Origin: Agelaius tricolor
Taxonomy: Eukaryota > Chordata > Aves > Passeriformes > Icteridae
Assembly (NCBI GenBank): GCA_023055355.1
Contig: JALJCS010000001.1
Span: 107,214,881 to 107,278,880, forward strand
Reading direction: 5' to 3'
DNA: 64,000 nucleotides
Shown piece after piece: positions 37,351-49,522 of this stretch (positions are counted from its first letter, which is position 1; each line of letters starts with the position of its first letter). A program made the translations under genes and the position numbers. Under the pieces are notes generated by a model that worked only from the letters and a program-made list of their open reading frames with translations, ran no database searches and was not told where the DNA came from.

Positions 37351-39229
37351 AAGGACTCAAGTTTTACTTCCTGAACCTTGCAAATATATTCTGGTAGCTC
37401 TCCTCATTCAGTATTCCTCCTCCCTTTGCTTCTACCAGAAGTTAAATTTTCCACATTCTTGCTCTTAGCTCTTTCTTTTTTCCTTACAAGATCACACACA
37501 CTCGCAGATGCACATGAAAAAGCTCCAGCCATTGTGAGCTGAGAAAGTAATTTTGACACAGAACTTTTTAGGACAAATTTGGATGCAAGATTAAGAGTGA
37601 GGGTGAAGCAGACTGCAGCCACTGCAGAGCTACAACAGATATGCTACCGCCCTGTGTAAAAGTGCCTCTGAAGGCCCTTCATCCCAGTGTGTTTCTTTCA
37701 TTCCTTGTTAAATCAAGTTTTGGAAAGACAAGCTGGAAGACTTCAAATGCCCTTAGTAATTCAGGCAGGAAGAAATTATTGAAATTGTAAGGAAAGAACT
37801 TCTGGGGAGGACAGATTTTCCAGTGGTTACTGTACTAAAACGCCATGATGGAAATTTGGATTAAAATTTGTTTTCTACTGCAGACTTCCTCAGATTTTAA
37901 ACTAGCAATCTGATGTTTTGACCTTTCTTCCCATTCTGCAGAGTGGAACTAATAATGCAAATAGTTTTCTAATGGAAAGCATCACTGTGACACACACAGG
38001 TAACAAGCTGGAGAACTTATATGTGTCTTGAATTGGAGATTCATTTTCTAATAGATCTATACTTTTAAAAACGGGAAAGTTTTGACATCTGAATCATGCT
38101 TACAGAAGAAATTAATGTCCAAAAGAACCTGTTTTGTCCTAACAGTCGTTGTTGCTTCTTAAAGTATAGGTGCCTAAGCCTGTGCTCACAGGGACTGTAT
38201 TTTCTCTTGTACAGTATGGGTTAGCTTATTTTCATTCACAAATTCTTCCTAGTCAAAGCATAATTAAATAGAAATGTATTTTGACATATTTTAAAATTAA
38301 CATAAATTTCAGTCCACAGTAGTTCTCCAAAAACTTTTATTAAAAATTATATGAAATCATTGAACACAGAAGAAATCACACTAATAAGGTCTGTTATTTT
38401 TCAATACCGGTTGATTAAAGTCTATTAATCTTTATGTACATAGTGCTTGTAAAACACATGGGTAACATTGACAGTTTGAATATATATGGAAAGAAAGTTG
38501 CACAGTTTTATGCAGTTCCTAAATCGTTCTACTAGCTGCAAAACAAAATGGAATATTAGTTCCATTGTAAGCTAGCAGGTCAGGGATGGATTGAAAAAAT
38601 ACTGACTGAATTCAATTAATTTCAATAGTCCAAAGATCTTCTTAAGTTGTTGCCAACATCATCCCTCTTGTTTATTAGCTTATTTTAAATATTGGTTTTA
38701 TTCTATGTAAGTAGTATATGTGTTTTATTTGGGGCTATTCAGCAAATCTTCGCTGATAAACAGATAATAAACAATTATTTGTGCAGATTATGAGCTATGA
38801 ATTTTAGATGGATTAGTGCTCTTCCATTAAAAATGTGTCAATAAACACTGATCATGCATTTAGTGTCTCAAAAACATTCATAACTGTAATTTTCTCATTG
38901 CAGTTGCAAAAGAGACAACCCAGGGCTTCTGTAAACCTGAGCTGCAAAGACACTCAGCTAACAAATTGTTAGAATTCTAGTCATTTGTTTTTTTCTCTTA
39001 ACTTTTCTCAACCTTCCAGTTTCTATTGAGCTTCTTAGAGTAATGTTAAAAGATGTAAATATGGTAGCTTTTCCTTAGTAATGTCCTTTCCCATAATAAG
39101 TATACATTATTAGGACATTTTCCTCTCCTGGGAAGCTTTACATTTGATTTAACACACACATATAAACCATTTTATGAATAATGTATTTGGAGCTAGATCC
39201 CCAAACACAGTTAAGAAAGCAAGTAATAA
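37351..39229. other. Non-coding, no feature recognised
   Basis: AT-rich DNA without supported genes or transposons. Confidence 0.5.
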
Positions 39230-39560
39230 AGAGAGTCTGTTTCTGAGAGTGTGCAAAAGGACTCCATAAAATCGTGTCCCCTATGTTGCTGTAAATATGT
39301 TCCCAGCTGGCAACCTCTGTCCAAAGTGTAGGTGGAATAAGGTTTCTGCCACTGTTAAGCAGTAGCCAACAGAGCTGCTAAGTAAAAGCCTTAAAGGGGC
39401 ATGACAGATTGCTCAGCTCTCCATGTAGAGAATAATGTAATCTGCTGTGAGACGTTTCACACAAGGCCTCCCGCTGCTCCATCTGGGCTGCTGAGCACCG
39501 GTGGCTCACTCGATTGTATAAAAGTCAAATATGAAGGCAATTCCTGACAGCAGGATTTTT
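39230..39560. other. Candidate conserved non-coding stretch
   Basis: Less AT-rich than its surroundings, with several retained CpGs (AAAATCGTGTCCCC, GAGACGTTTCACAC, CTCCCGCTGCTCC, GCACCGGTGGCTCACTCGAT) and words such as TGTATAAAAGTC. No long open frame. Retained CpGs in CpG-poor DNA suggest either selection or recent GC-biased change; I favour a regulatory element but cannot test it. Confidence 0.3.
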
Positions 39561-41292
39561 TTTTTTTTTTAATGAATAGATGCACACTAAGGAATACAAG
39601 CAGCATCATATTTCAGTTCTTAATTATTCATTAAAATATTAAGCTGAATTTACTTTTCAGGTCGTGAGGCAGTTAGAAACCTAGAAGTGCTCTCTGAAAC
39701 TACAGCAAACCTTTTATAGGGAAAATGATGATGGTAAATAAGTTAAGCTAGTAAAAGTTCTGAGAGAGAATACTTGCAGAACCATAAATTTCTTATAGAT
39801 AGATTTAATGCATAATCATAATTAGCTACATTATTCTCCTGTGATAAAAACCAAAAAGATTCCATTTGCTTTTTCATTCCTAGAGTAGCAAGTAAAAGGA
39901 CTTTCACTATAATTTTGTCTTCTTCAGTTATAGACAGTGAGCAGAAAGTAATCATAACAAATATGTTTATTTATGTACACTAATGATAGTTCATTAGAAA
40001 TCAAACCTGGAATTCTTTAGGCTGTTCCCCATGGCCTTCAATAGCATACATAAACACTACAGGTTCTGAACTTACATGCAAAGCCCTCATTTATGACATT
40101 AATAGATCTGTCTGGAAGAGGACCCAAGAATTTGTACTTTGAGTTTTACATGCATTTAATGGGCAAAAATGGTTTATGTACAAAAATCACCTCTCATCTT
40201 TTTTGGTTTTGTTTTTTTTTACCAAGAATCTTAATTTTTTTGCTTTTTAAGAGCTCTGTCTTCTTCATAGACCCAACTGTCTTTATTCATAGTTACTCAG
40301 TGACTTCTCAGTTTCTTTAAATTAAGTCTAGTGTCCTGTGTAATAAAACTAACGCTTACTCCTCTTGACACATATCCCTTCTAACACATGTGTGCATTTG
40401 ATTTCTCAAGCTCTTGTCACATGAGAGTTAATCATACTAGGTTTGGAGCAGCAGATATAATCAGAGTGTGACACAGTGCATCGGATCATGAGCTTTATTT
40501 TTCAGTCATAGATCTGATAGCAAGAAACAGGTGGTCATATTTTGTATGTACAGGTCTTCTGCCTTGAACCTTTTAATTTGAACTTCTATGTCTCTGGGAA
40601 CCCAGAATTCTGTCAAGAGGTTTTCTTCCTGCAAAAACATGATGTTTTCTAATAGTTATGGTTGGGTTTGTGCTTCAGCCATTCACCTGAACTACTTTAT
40701 TTCAGAGTGATTTAAAGTAATTATACACTGGAATTGTACTCAGTAGAATATTATGAATATAACTTTTTTGGAAATGAAAGCAAAGCCTGACTACAAATTT
40801 GAGTTTTCTACCTTCCCTCCCACTTTCCTCTTGATAATTCATTAACTACAAAACTACTCATGGTTTATGAAGGGAACAGAGGTCTTAAAAAAAAAAATCT
40901 TAGTCCAAAAAAAAAAAAAAAGGGTGAGATGTAATCTCTGTATTTGTAGAGAGTGTGAATACCAATGTATTCAAATAAAAGTACAGAAGAAAGCAATATG
41001 TTGTAAAATGTTATTTTCCAGTCAGTGAGAGAGAAGAAACTAAAGGAAATCTCATAAAACAAATGCTAACTTTCACTAAAACTTTTCATCGTAATTCTGC
41101 CTCACTGTACAAAGAAATGAGGTGTCTATAAGATACTCCTGAATTCTCTAAAAGGACACTTCCTTATTAGTGACAGTACTCCTGGAGGAGAAGAATTACT
41201 GAAATATATCTTTTCAAGAAAATAAATAGATATGGCCTAGGTTATTTTTGCTTGATCAGGGTTGTTGTCGTTTGCTTACATGGGACACCAAT
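39561..41292. other. Non-coding with homopolymers
   Basis: Contains A runs at about 40888-40897 and 40909-40920 and T runs near 40208-40219. The 30 or so bases just left of 41293 may be internal ERV sequence continuing from the LTR (see that entry). No gene is seen. Confidence 0.45.
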
Positions 41293-41758
41293 TGAGTTGA
41301 CAGTGGACTCCGGTCTGACACAAGCATCAGCCCCGTATTTAAAAACATTTCCCTGATTGAGCATGGGCTCAAAAGGCTGGACTCAAAGATGGTAGCAAGC
41401 ATCAGCAGTTTATTAAAGCCTTCTGCCTTTTCTCTGTTGCAATTCCACAAGCTGTACCACTAACTCCCTCTTCTCACAGCACAACCTGTAAGCTCCACCA
41501 ACACCACCTCCTTCCTCCTAACCCTTTATACCATTTCTCTCACATGCATAACACCTGTGTGCCCTTTTACTCTTTCGTTATTGGTCAATACACATCAGTA
41601 TTCCATGCTTCTTCTCCTTCAATGCTCTCCACCTGTCTTATACAGCTGCATCCCACCAGGGATGAGGCTCAGCTGCAGCCCCATTCCTGATCTTCCACAG
41701 TCTGTTGTCCCACACAGGGTGACCATATCTGTTCAAGCTAGAGTTCAGTGAAGTCACA
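41293..41758 (-). mobile_element. LTR-like element (endogenous retrovirus, class uncertain)
   Basis: On the minus strand a block of about 466 bp opens with TG (41758) and closes with CA (41293), contains a TATA-like GGTATAAAGGG near 41523-41533 and an AATAAA signal about 110 bp farther on (41409-41414), the order expected for U3, R and U5. Just beyond the CA end, TGGTGTCCCATG (41290-41279) begins with TGG as a tRNA primer-binding site would, after a 2-bp spacer. If that is correct, a scrap of internal sequence remains on the left and the rest is lost. No viral gene is visible. Boundaries are inferred from these signals. Confidence 0.55.
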
Positions 41759-41843
41759 CTCTTAAATGAATGGCACATACAGGGATCAAACCACCACCCT
41801 GACACTATTAACAGCATGCTATAACCAACTGAGCTAATCTCAG
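41759..41843 (-). mobile_element. tRNA-Ile-derived SINE head (TguSINE1-like), interrupted
   Basis: The reverse complement of 41771-41843 is a 73-nt tRNA-Ile-like sequence: A-box region TTAGCTCAGTTGGTTATAGC, anticodon loop TTAATAG (anticodon AAT, T33 present) and B-box GGTTTGATCCCTG, ending TGCCA. The acceptor stem no longer pairs, so it is not a working tRNA gene. It is followed by TTCATTTAAGAG, matching the linker after the tRNA head in the songbird SINE that I know as TguSINE1 (a tRNA-Ile head with a CR1-like tail). The CR1-like tail is absent; the LTR-like block begins instead. Confidence 0.75.
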
Positions 41844-41887
41844 GATTGTGTTTGGATTTCACCTGTTATCTTGGGTACACTGACTGA

Positions 41888-41953
41888 GGGGTTTTTTTTT
41901 TTTGGGTTTTTTTTTGTTTGTTTGTTTGTTTTGGGTTTTTTTGTTTTTTTTGG
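41888..41953. repeat. T/TTTG low-complexity tract
   Basis: About 65 bp made of T runs, four TTTG units and GGG interruptions. It has the G-tract spacing GGGG…GGG…GGG but with long T loops. Confidence 0.85.
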
Positions 41954-42477
41954 TGTATGATGGTTAGCAGAAGAGTTGCTGATTCACAATTTTTGATGGA
42001 GTTCATGAATCCTCAGATTCATAACAAGCTGATAAAAGTTGTCCAAAACTGGTGCCATCTTTTACTATTTATCTAGCTAAAAACTACAAGGCTGTTTTCA
42101 TAACTAAATAGAGTTACAGCTGAGAACCTTGTCAAAAAGAGGAAGGGTCGAAGTACAATGGATGTTATTTTGTTGAAGAGGATTAAATGCAAACGTGTCT
42201 TTGTCATTTTATTGTGATATTGCTATATATTGCTAATTTTTCTTTGTTTTTCTTTTTGTGGACTATCTATAGATTGGGACCAGATATTTTTCTAAAGTAT
42301 CTATTTTATTCAAAGGAGCTACAGCATTCTACAGGATGAAGTTGAGCTATATAGGAAAGATCAGGTGAAAAGTATCACATGTGCTAGGAGGAAGTCCCAT
42401 TAAATTTAAATTAGTGCTGAATTTTTATATATACACATATATAAACATACACATTTAATCTGATTACAGGAGTGTAA

Positions 42478-42504
42478 TTATAATGTAATATAATTACATT
42501 ATAA
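42478..42504. repeat. AT-rich inverted repeat
   Basis: TTATAATGTAAT, spacer ATA, then ATTACATTATAA: a perfect 12-bp palindrome with a 3-base loop. Likely to extrude as a cruciform; in such AT-rich DNA it may be accidental. Confidence 0.85.
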
Positions 42505-43835
42505 CTTTACCCTAAGTTTATGAAATAAATCTATGATTTTGCTATTAAATCTAGAAAAGAGAACGAAAAACTTACATGAAACTGGTAAAATTAGAATTTG
42601 CTGTCGTTGAGGAAGTAATGAATAAGTAGGAAATAGGATGCATCCATGTTACCTGATGCATGAGTGCCCAAGCCCACAGGTGGGTGATTTCCAGAGACCA
42701 TAGAAGTGTCTAGGATGGCAGAGTGAGGACTTGTGTCTCCAGCTGCTGGTTGGGATGAAGCATCTTACTCCACACATTTACAAATAAAGGTTAGGTGGCT
42801 ATGTCTTAGTAGCAAATAACCCTTTTTAGTGGTCTGCCATGAAGTATCCAGAGATACACCACAATATCTACCCAATCACTGTTTTTCTGTGCTAGGTGAC
42901 TTAGGTGATTTAAACACCAAATGTAGTTACTAAGTATGTGCTAAATAAAATCAATTAGTGGCATATGTAGTTTTGAGATGGTGACAGGCACACAAAATAA
43001 GATTTAAAACTGCAATTAAAAAACGATTTTTTGTTCATGTTCTCTCCATTTTGGATGATTTCTGTTGAGTGTTAGTATTTCCCCATAGTAGCTATGTTCT
43101 CAGTAAACTTCTTTATTTGAGCTAGTGATAAAAACAAATCCCCAAAAAACCCAAACCAAACAACCAAATAGTTTAAAAAGGGGATATTAATAATTTATAT
43201 ATACAGAACTACTTGTAGTTTCACTAGACATTGTATAATTCTGAAGTAATATCTTGTTTCCTGTGAAAACAGAACAGTAAGACAAGGAACTGAATCCTCT
43301 ATCCAGTCTCCCTGTGCTTTTTTATCCTTGTATCATTTCATTAGATATGAATTAGGATTCTGTTTGGTTTCTTAATTAAAATACTGCTCCAAAAATAATT
43401 AAAAAAAAACCTAAACCTGGGTGTTGGAATCACTTTAGCCCATATTTTAGTACTAAATCATTTCTTTCACAAAGGGAAATGTCTTTAGGAATAGATGATA
43501 GGAGAAAAAAAAATCTTCTGGATTTATCTTCTTTTTTTTTCTTTCAATTGCCTTGTATTCCCCACCTCCTCCTTTCTCCTAGTTTCTCCTCTGTTTTGAG
43601 TATACTGCTTTTAATACCCTGTTACACAGAGATTTTAGAACTACATTTTCTAAGAGACATCATAAACTCCAGAAATTTATCAAGATCTGATATTAAGGAT
43701 AAAACTTTTTTAAAAAGTGGTTTTTTGTGTGATACAAGACAAATATTTTCTGCTTTACATATGCCAGACAGATGGCTCCAATATTTTCTTTCATGTGCTG
43801 TAAGCTTACATGAAACTGGGCAATGAAATTCAGCT
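42505..43835. other. Non-coding, no feature recognised
   Basis: AT-rich. The 115-codon frame at 43479-43826 runs through a T-rich tract and has chance-like composition. Confidence 0.45.
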
Positions 43836-44063
43836 TTAAGAGAAACCCTTTAAGAGATGGATTTCTCTTAGCTGCTGGGCAGCTGGCTTAGCAGTCATGT
43901 TGTGTTTGTACACATGTTTCTCAAGGGGAGTGGTGTTCGGGGACCTCCTCACAGTCAGCACTGCTGACAAGACCGAGAGAAGTGCTGTTAGCATTATCAG
44001 AGCTATTGCAAATATTTGAGGGGTAGAGGGATCAGACCTTCTTATGAAAGGAGTGCTTTTCAT
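43836..44063 (-). CDS. Candidate small membrane-protein ORF (75 codons), unverified
   Basis: ATG at 44063, directly preceded in frame by TAA, opens a 75-residue frame. Residues about 17-38 (IFAIALIMLTALLSVLSAVL) form a single hydrophobic segment long enough to cross a membrane, followed by basic VRR and a polar tail. The composition is more balanced than the neighbouring chance frames, and it retains CpG codons (TCG, CCG). There is no recognisable family, promoter or Kozak support, and a conserved non-coding element or old transposon piece is equally possible. Confidence 0.2.
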   Translation of the reverse strand: MKSTPFIRRSDPSTPQIFAIALIMLTALLSVLSAVLTVRRSPNTTPLEKHVYKHNMTAKPAAQQLREIHLLKGFS

Positions 44064-44128
44064 TTAAATATAAATGTTTTTCAACTCATGCCAATATATC
44101 CTCCGAACAATACAGCTGGATAACTTTT

Positions 44129-44160
44129 CTGTCTTTCTTTCTTTCTTACTTTCTTTCTCT
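44129..44160. repeat. (CTTT)n microsatellite
   Basis: About seven CTTT units with one TACT interruption. Confidence 0.9.
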
Positions 44161-45479
44161 AAGTCAAGTAGATCTATTTTGACCTCATAGCATAACTCAT
44201 AGGGAGTGAAATGTCACAGAATAATTTTATTTTCCCACTAGAAAATAAAAAAAAAAAAATTGAAACTGTAGGGCTCAGTTAGGAAATTCAGTAGAAGATC
44301 CTAGACTTCCAAGTGGAAAAATTTGACTACAATGCCTGCAAGCACATATTCCCTTGAAAAACAGGTGATATAAAAACATTGCTAAAATAGATTTTGCTTT
44401 CACATTATTTATTTTCTTGAAAAATATTCAAATAAATGGTGAATAAAAACAGTAGAGATAATGCCAATTGCCTGTTCTCTATTTCCTCAATCTCTATTTT
44501 CAGTAAAAATTATAAAAAAGATAAAAAAAGCTCCTGTTTTTGTTTATATGTCCTAATTGAACATACCCCTTTAAATAATTTTTATGTCCTTGGAAAAGGC
44601 TGGAGTGTCCAAGAACAAGATAATAACACATTTAAGGAACCTTGTCAATCAATGCAAAACTAAATTTACATTGTGTCCTGGCATGACCCATTGTCTCACA
44701 GATAAACCACCAGATTTACAACTGATGTTGTGTCCTGAAAGAGCTCCATTTTTAGGAGAATAGTTTCTAATACAATGTCACCAAGCTAATCCTTGGCTAT
44801 ACTGAGTGCAAAATCTGCAGACCTCTGGCCTTCATCAGAACAATTGAGTTTTGTAGCAGAATCAAAATTTGGAAAGCAGAGAGCTGATTAACATGTGAAT
44901 GACCTACTGCATACTAAAAAGGAGAAGAGAGTTAAGTTCAGACACACTTACAGACAAACCCTTTTTATCAGAACTTTGAAATCCGGAAATGTTGCAAATA
45001 GCTCTTTATTGCTGCGAGTCATATAGATTATTTGTTCTTAAAACTACACAAAAGCAAACAAAGCAAACCCATATTAAAAATTTTGGGGTGGTTTTGGCCT
45101 TTTATTTGCCACAGTTAACATTTCCTCCCTCTATAACCTAGTAAAGAGAGAAATGAGAGTATAGCAGAGTACCTTTCTTGATAGATCACACGTTGATGAT
45201 GTGTGCAATGCTCCAAAAGGGGAAAGGTAGTGGAATATGACCTTGTGTACTTCATTTCTCCCTTCATTTGCATACAGACTATATTTGGATTTGCCTACAG
45301 AAAGAATAAAGGAAGTTTCCAGTAGACTGTAAGGATATAACAAGGTCAGTCTTTCACTTGGAAGAATATCTTTCTCACTGTTCTTTCTCTATGAACCACA
45401 TTTGAGTAGTTGTAATGAGCTAAGGAAATAGTAAGTTAGCTGAAGTATGTTTCACTACCCTTGTGTTTTCTTTTCCTAG
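44161..45479. other. Non-coding, no feature recognised
   Basis: AT-rich with an A run near 44249-44261. No supported gene. Confidence 0.5.
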
Positions 45480-45598
45480 GAAAGTACTTTCAGAAAGATG
45501 AGGTTTTATTTTGCCGTAACATTATGCAAATCGTCATATACTGCTTTAGGACCCAAATTGATGCCATGATGCTTGCTAAATTTATCAATCTGACTTGA
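45480..45598 (+). CDS. Weak terminal-exon candidate
   Basis: A strong acceptor (TTGTGTTTTCTTTTCCTAG ending 45479) leads into a frame open for 38 codons after a 2-base partial codon, starting KYFQKDEVLFCRNIMQIVIY and ending in TGA at 45596-45598. The stretch also contains the octamer word ATGCAAAT and two CpGs, so a conserved regulatory element is an equally good explanation. No family is recognised, and it is not clearly linked to the candidate at 5693. Confidence 0.2.
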
Positions 45599-48500
45599 TA
45601 CTAGCTGGAACTCTGTAAATGTTACATCCACACTGTAAACTCTTCCAGACAAAACTGCATATATTGTGGTAGTGCTACTTATATAAAAGTGCTTATCCTG
45701 TCTCTCTTCATCTAGAAAATAAAACCTTCCCTCTTTGTATTACCTCTTCACTCTTTGTCTTAGAACAATAAAAATTGTGCAGACTACAGACAACACACTG
45801 CTATGTAACTCTGCCACACACATAGTATGTGATCACAGAAATACCAGTAAATATCTAGAAATACTAGTAAACTTGAAGACAGGAATTCCAATCCATTTCC
45901 ATTATCACTACTGAGGGAAGATGTCCCTCTGTAAAGACAAGTAAGTGGACTTTAAATACAGATTTAATCTCTGATGTGTGGGTGCTAAGTATCAACAAAA
46001 TCTCATCATCATCATATGATTTTTTTGTGCCTGGTTGCATACACAGCATAAAATGTAGTCTTAATCAGAAGTGGAGCAGTATCTATAAGGTGTTTGAAAA
46101 ATATTGCTATGTGTAAAGTAGCTCAGGAAAGTCTTTAGAAGGGGATAGTGTGCTGTGTATATACTCCAACCCATTCTGTTTGAGGGCAGCTGTTTAGGGA
46201 GCTGATGGCTGCTGACACGTGTGGTGACACATGGCAGACTATTTACTTTTCCACCTTCTTATGAGGCAATATTAGTGCTCTGATAGAATAAAGGATGCAG
46301 CATAAAAAAGTTTACTGGCTGTGAGATTAAAAGATTATACTTGCCTACTTATTGATGTGCTAGTAGTGGGTCTGGTCAGGTTTCTCGTGGTAAAGAGGTT
46401 ATTATGTGAACCAATGAGCTGTCTAACTGCTAGAAATGATATGAAAATTGTAACACAGTGGTGCAACCAATATTTACCCTCACAGACTGAGAGAATGAAT
46501 ACAAACATGAAGTAAAAATGATGTCTCAATGAAAATTGTAAGGGCTTGCACATAACAAAATTGTACTGGTCCCCTTGGAATGCTGAGAGAACCCAGCTCT
46601 CACTTCAGCTCACATTGTTCCCTGAAAGCTTTTGCAGGTGATAGAGCAGGATACCATCCCTTATTGTGCTGTCACCCCTGTACAAACTGCTGCTCCATTC
46701 AGCAAATATCTGTCCAGCCCTGATGTGGTTGCAGTCTGCTACAAAGGGTCCCAGACTGTCTGCATCCAGCTAGCCAGAGATTAATCCCTGAGCTTCTAAG
46801 CACAAAGAAACTGTAATTCTGCTCTTACAAAGAAAGCATGAATGCAGTGCAACTTTCCTCTTGATACCAATGCACAGTGTGTGCCCAGCATGCAGATACA
46901 GGGAATGTGTGCAAGTTGATTTTTTTCTCTCAACAGTCTCTTTAGACTTCATTTTTAGAAAAAAACATGGAGTTACACTTTAACAAAGCAATACAAGTTT
47001 TGCAAACCATCAGACTGCTTGAGTTGAACTTAGGTGCGATGGAAAAGATGGGATTTCAAAAAAATTCCTAAAGCAGTTCCTTTCACTGCCTCTCCCTGTA
47101 AGCACTTGCACCGTGGACAACAAAGCTTTTGTGTGTTTGAGATCTATGAAAGGGAGGTGTTGAGCCTCAGCCTGAATCTCAGAGGGACTCCAGTTGGCAA
47201 AGATTCTTTAAGTATGTCTAAAAAGACAGACAACATGAATTTATTTATAAAGCACAGAAACCTCTATTCAGAACCACTTTCTAGTCCTTCATATTATTTC
47301 TGGGTTTTGTCCAATGACTCTGATAGAAAATTCACAAGCAGTGCTGGGAGCAGAACTATGTTCTGTTTTGTTTACCAGAATGGAACCTCCTAATTGCAGA
47401 TTACCAGTCTTACCCTTCTTTTCACCTTTGCTTGCTGTTGGCCTAGCCCCATGTCACTTGCATTTCTCATTACACAATATCAGCTTCAAGATGTGGGTGA
47501 AGGAGAAAGAATATGGAGGAACATGCACCCCAGTATCTATCTTCTATATCATGCTTGCCTGAATAATATGCTCAAATGATGGTAAATGGGAGGTGAGGTT
47601 TAATGCTGAGAAACTCGACTCTTTCGTGGTTTTGTGCAGTCAACTTGGCTTTTGTACAGAGCAGTAACATTGCCTCAAGTTCTTTGTACACTTTAATAAA
47701 GTGAATTTTTTTCCTTGGTCTTAGTTAAGGATGAAGCAATCTAAAGAAGAGTCTCTGCAGGCTGGTTCCTGTTCTTTAGCTCCAGGTCTGTGCCCTGAGA
47801 CTCAGAATATGCCCCTGAGCAGGCAGCTTCCTACTTGATCTTTCCTGTCAAAGAGTTCAAGCCCTGTGTGCAGTCAATGAAAAAACCAGGGAACTCAGCT
47901 ATTTAAAATTGCCTCTTCGATGAACCAAATCTTTTGCCATTGACTAAACAGATAGGCCACATAATTAAAGAAGGTGGTCTGTACTGCCCAGAAAGAGTGC
48001 TGGATTTTCAGGTGTTTCAATACCAAAACTAGCTGCCTAGGGCATATAGTCTGTATCTTGCTGTTAAACTCTGTCGACTTTCAAGGTCTGAAATGTTTAT
48101 TCTGAAGCACATTTCTGCACCTTGGGTGCTTTGATCACTGACAGACATACCTATCTACCTGCAGGCATCTTGGCATTCTAACTGTGAAAAGGGAAGGCAA
48201 TCCTACTGTTTGTAGAGCTCTATAATTGAATTAGTGAACATTATTTTATAAAAGAGAAGTTCTCCCACTGAAACATTCAAGCATAAACAGCTCACACATA
48301 AATTATTCCCTCCTACACAAAGCTACAAGACTAAAGCTACCTTTCCAGGACATCTAAGTGATGTAGAATGTATCTACAGAGAAGTGCTGTAAAGAGTAAC
48401 CCTAACTGTCCCTGGAAAAGACTGCTCCAGCAAACAGCTTAGTTGTGATAATATTCTAGTTACTAAGGATGGCTTTCCAGCATTTTATGGATGCTGCAGT

Positions 48501-49463
48501 TCCACCCATAGTGCTTCCACACCTAAACTAGAGTTGGAATGTGATGTGGAGCTATATAATGTGGAAATGACAGTGTTACCTTGAGGATTGGTGCGCTGCA
48601 TCCCATCATGAGATAAAGACTTGGACATATCTGTTTAAGTCCTCTTTATAAACTATATCCTCAGCAGAAGAGGCATCCAGGCAAGGTTTGATTTAATCTG
48701 TTGGCATCTGAGATTATCAAAGTTTCTGTGCCTAAAGTCCCCAGATTTCAGTACATGCAATACCCTGAAAAATGGCATTTCCAGAATGTTACTAAAGAGA
48801 CATTCCCCAGTAATGACCATCAATAGAACCAAATCTATCTCAGCAATTCAGTTATTAAACATTACCCCACTGATGGGAAGCCCTGACTCTACTCTGGCTA
48901 CAAAACTTTTATATATACCTTAAACTTTGCATGTGTCTAGAAGATTACTAGTGTGGTACTTGCATCATGGAATACAAAAAAAACAAGAGTCTTTTAACAA
49001 TCCTATCCTCAATTCATATGCTGGCAACATTCAGTTAACACATGAACAGCCATATCTCTTTTCATTAAACTGTAGTATTTAAAATATATTTCTCAGGAAA
49101 ATCTAGATTTTATTTCTTCACCAAACGAAACACTCCAGAAAAAGGACAGACAATGTTTGTCTGATCATTATGCCCAAATACATGCTTTGGCTAAGACATT
49201 TTGGAAACTCACTTCCTGCTAGCAGATAATGAGGATCTTTTTTGTTATGTAACAAGAGCAGAATTCCTTCTTTTTCTGTTATCATACTAGCAGAATAATT
49301 AACCCAAAGTTAGATATTTTCCTTTAATATTTAATTTACTGATAACCTGACTATGGAGTTATGCTTCATAAATTTCTATCTTAATATTTATGTTCTGACT
49401 TTCACAAATTTCACATTTAGAAAGACATGCTTGTCAGAAATAAACAGTCTTAAATATAGATAA
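45599..49463. other. Non-coding; somewhat less AT-rich around 46560-46790 and 47700-47900
   Basis: No transposon or exon is recognised. The 119-codon frame at 47034-47393 has no splice support, no domain and no recognisable homology. The less AT-rich patches could be decayed repeats or regulatory DNA. Confidence 0.4.
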
Positions 49464-49522
49464 GCCACATACAATGACATTTGACGCCTCTAAACCCTGA
49501 GACAAACGTCATTGTATGTGGC
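49464..49522. repeat. Perfect 15-bp inverted repeat (hairpin, pre-miRNA-like)
   Basis: GCCACATACAATGAC (49464-49478) is exactly complementary to GTCATTGTATGTGGC (49508-49522). Inside, ATTTG faces CAAAC: one mismatch then four more pairs, leaving a 19-nt loop. Outside, a few additional pairs are possible (for example AT/AT and GA/TC). The near-perfect 20-bp stem of about 60 nt total fits either a microRNA precursor on one strand, a tiny inverted-repeat transposon remnant, or a cruciform. I know no named microRNA with these arms. Confidence 0.9.

Noticed and set aside
41771..41843. Functional tRNA-Ile(AAT) gene on the minus strand
   Set aside because: The A and B boxes and anticodon loop are recognisable, but the acceptor stem does not pair and the anticodon stem has mismatches; SINE head or pseudogene fits better.
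47034..47393. 119-codon plus-strand frame
   Set aside because: No splice sites, domain or family resemblance; the length is within chance expectation for a 64-kb window.
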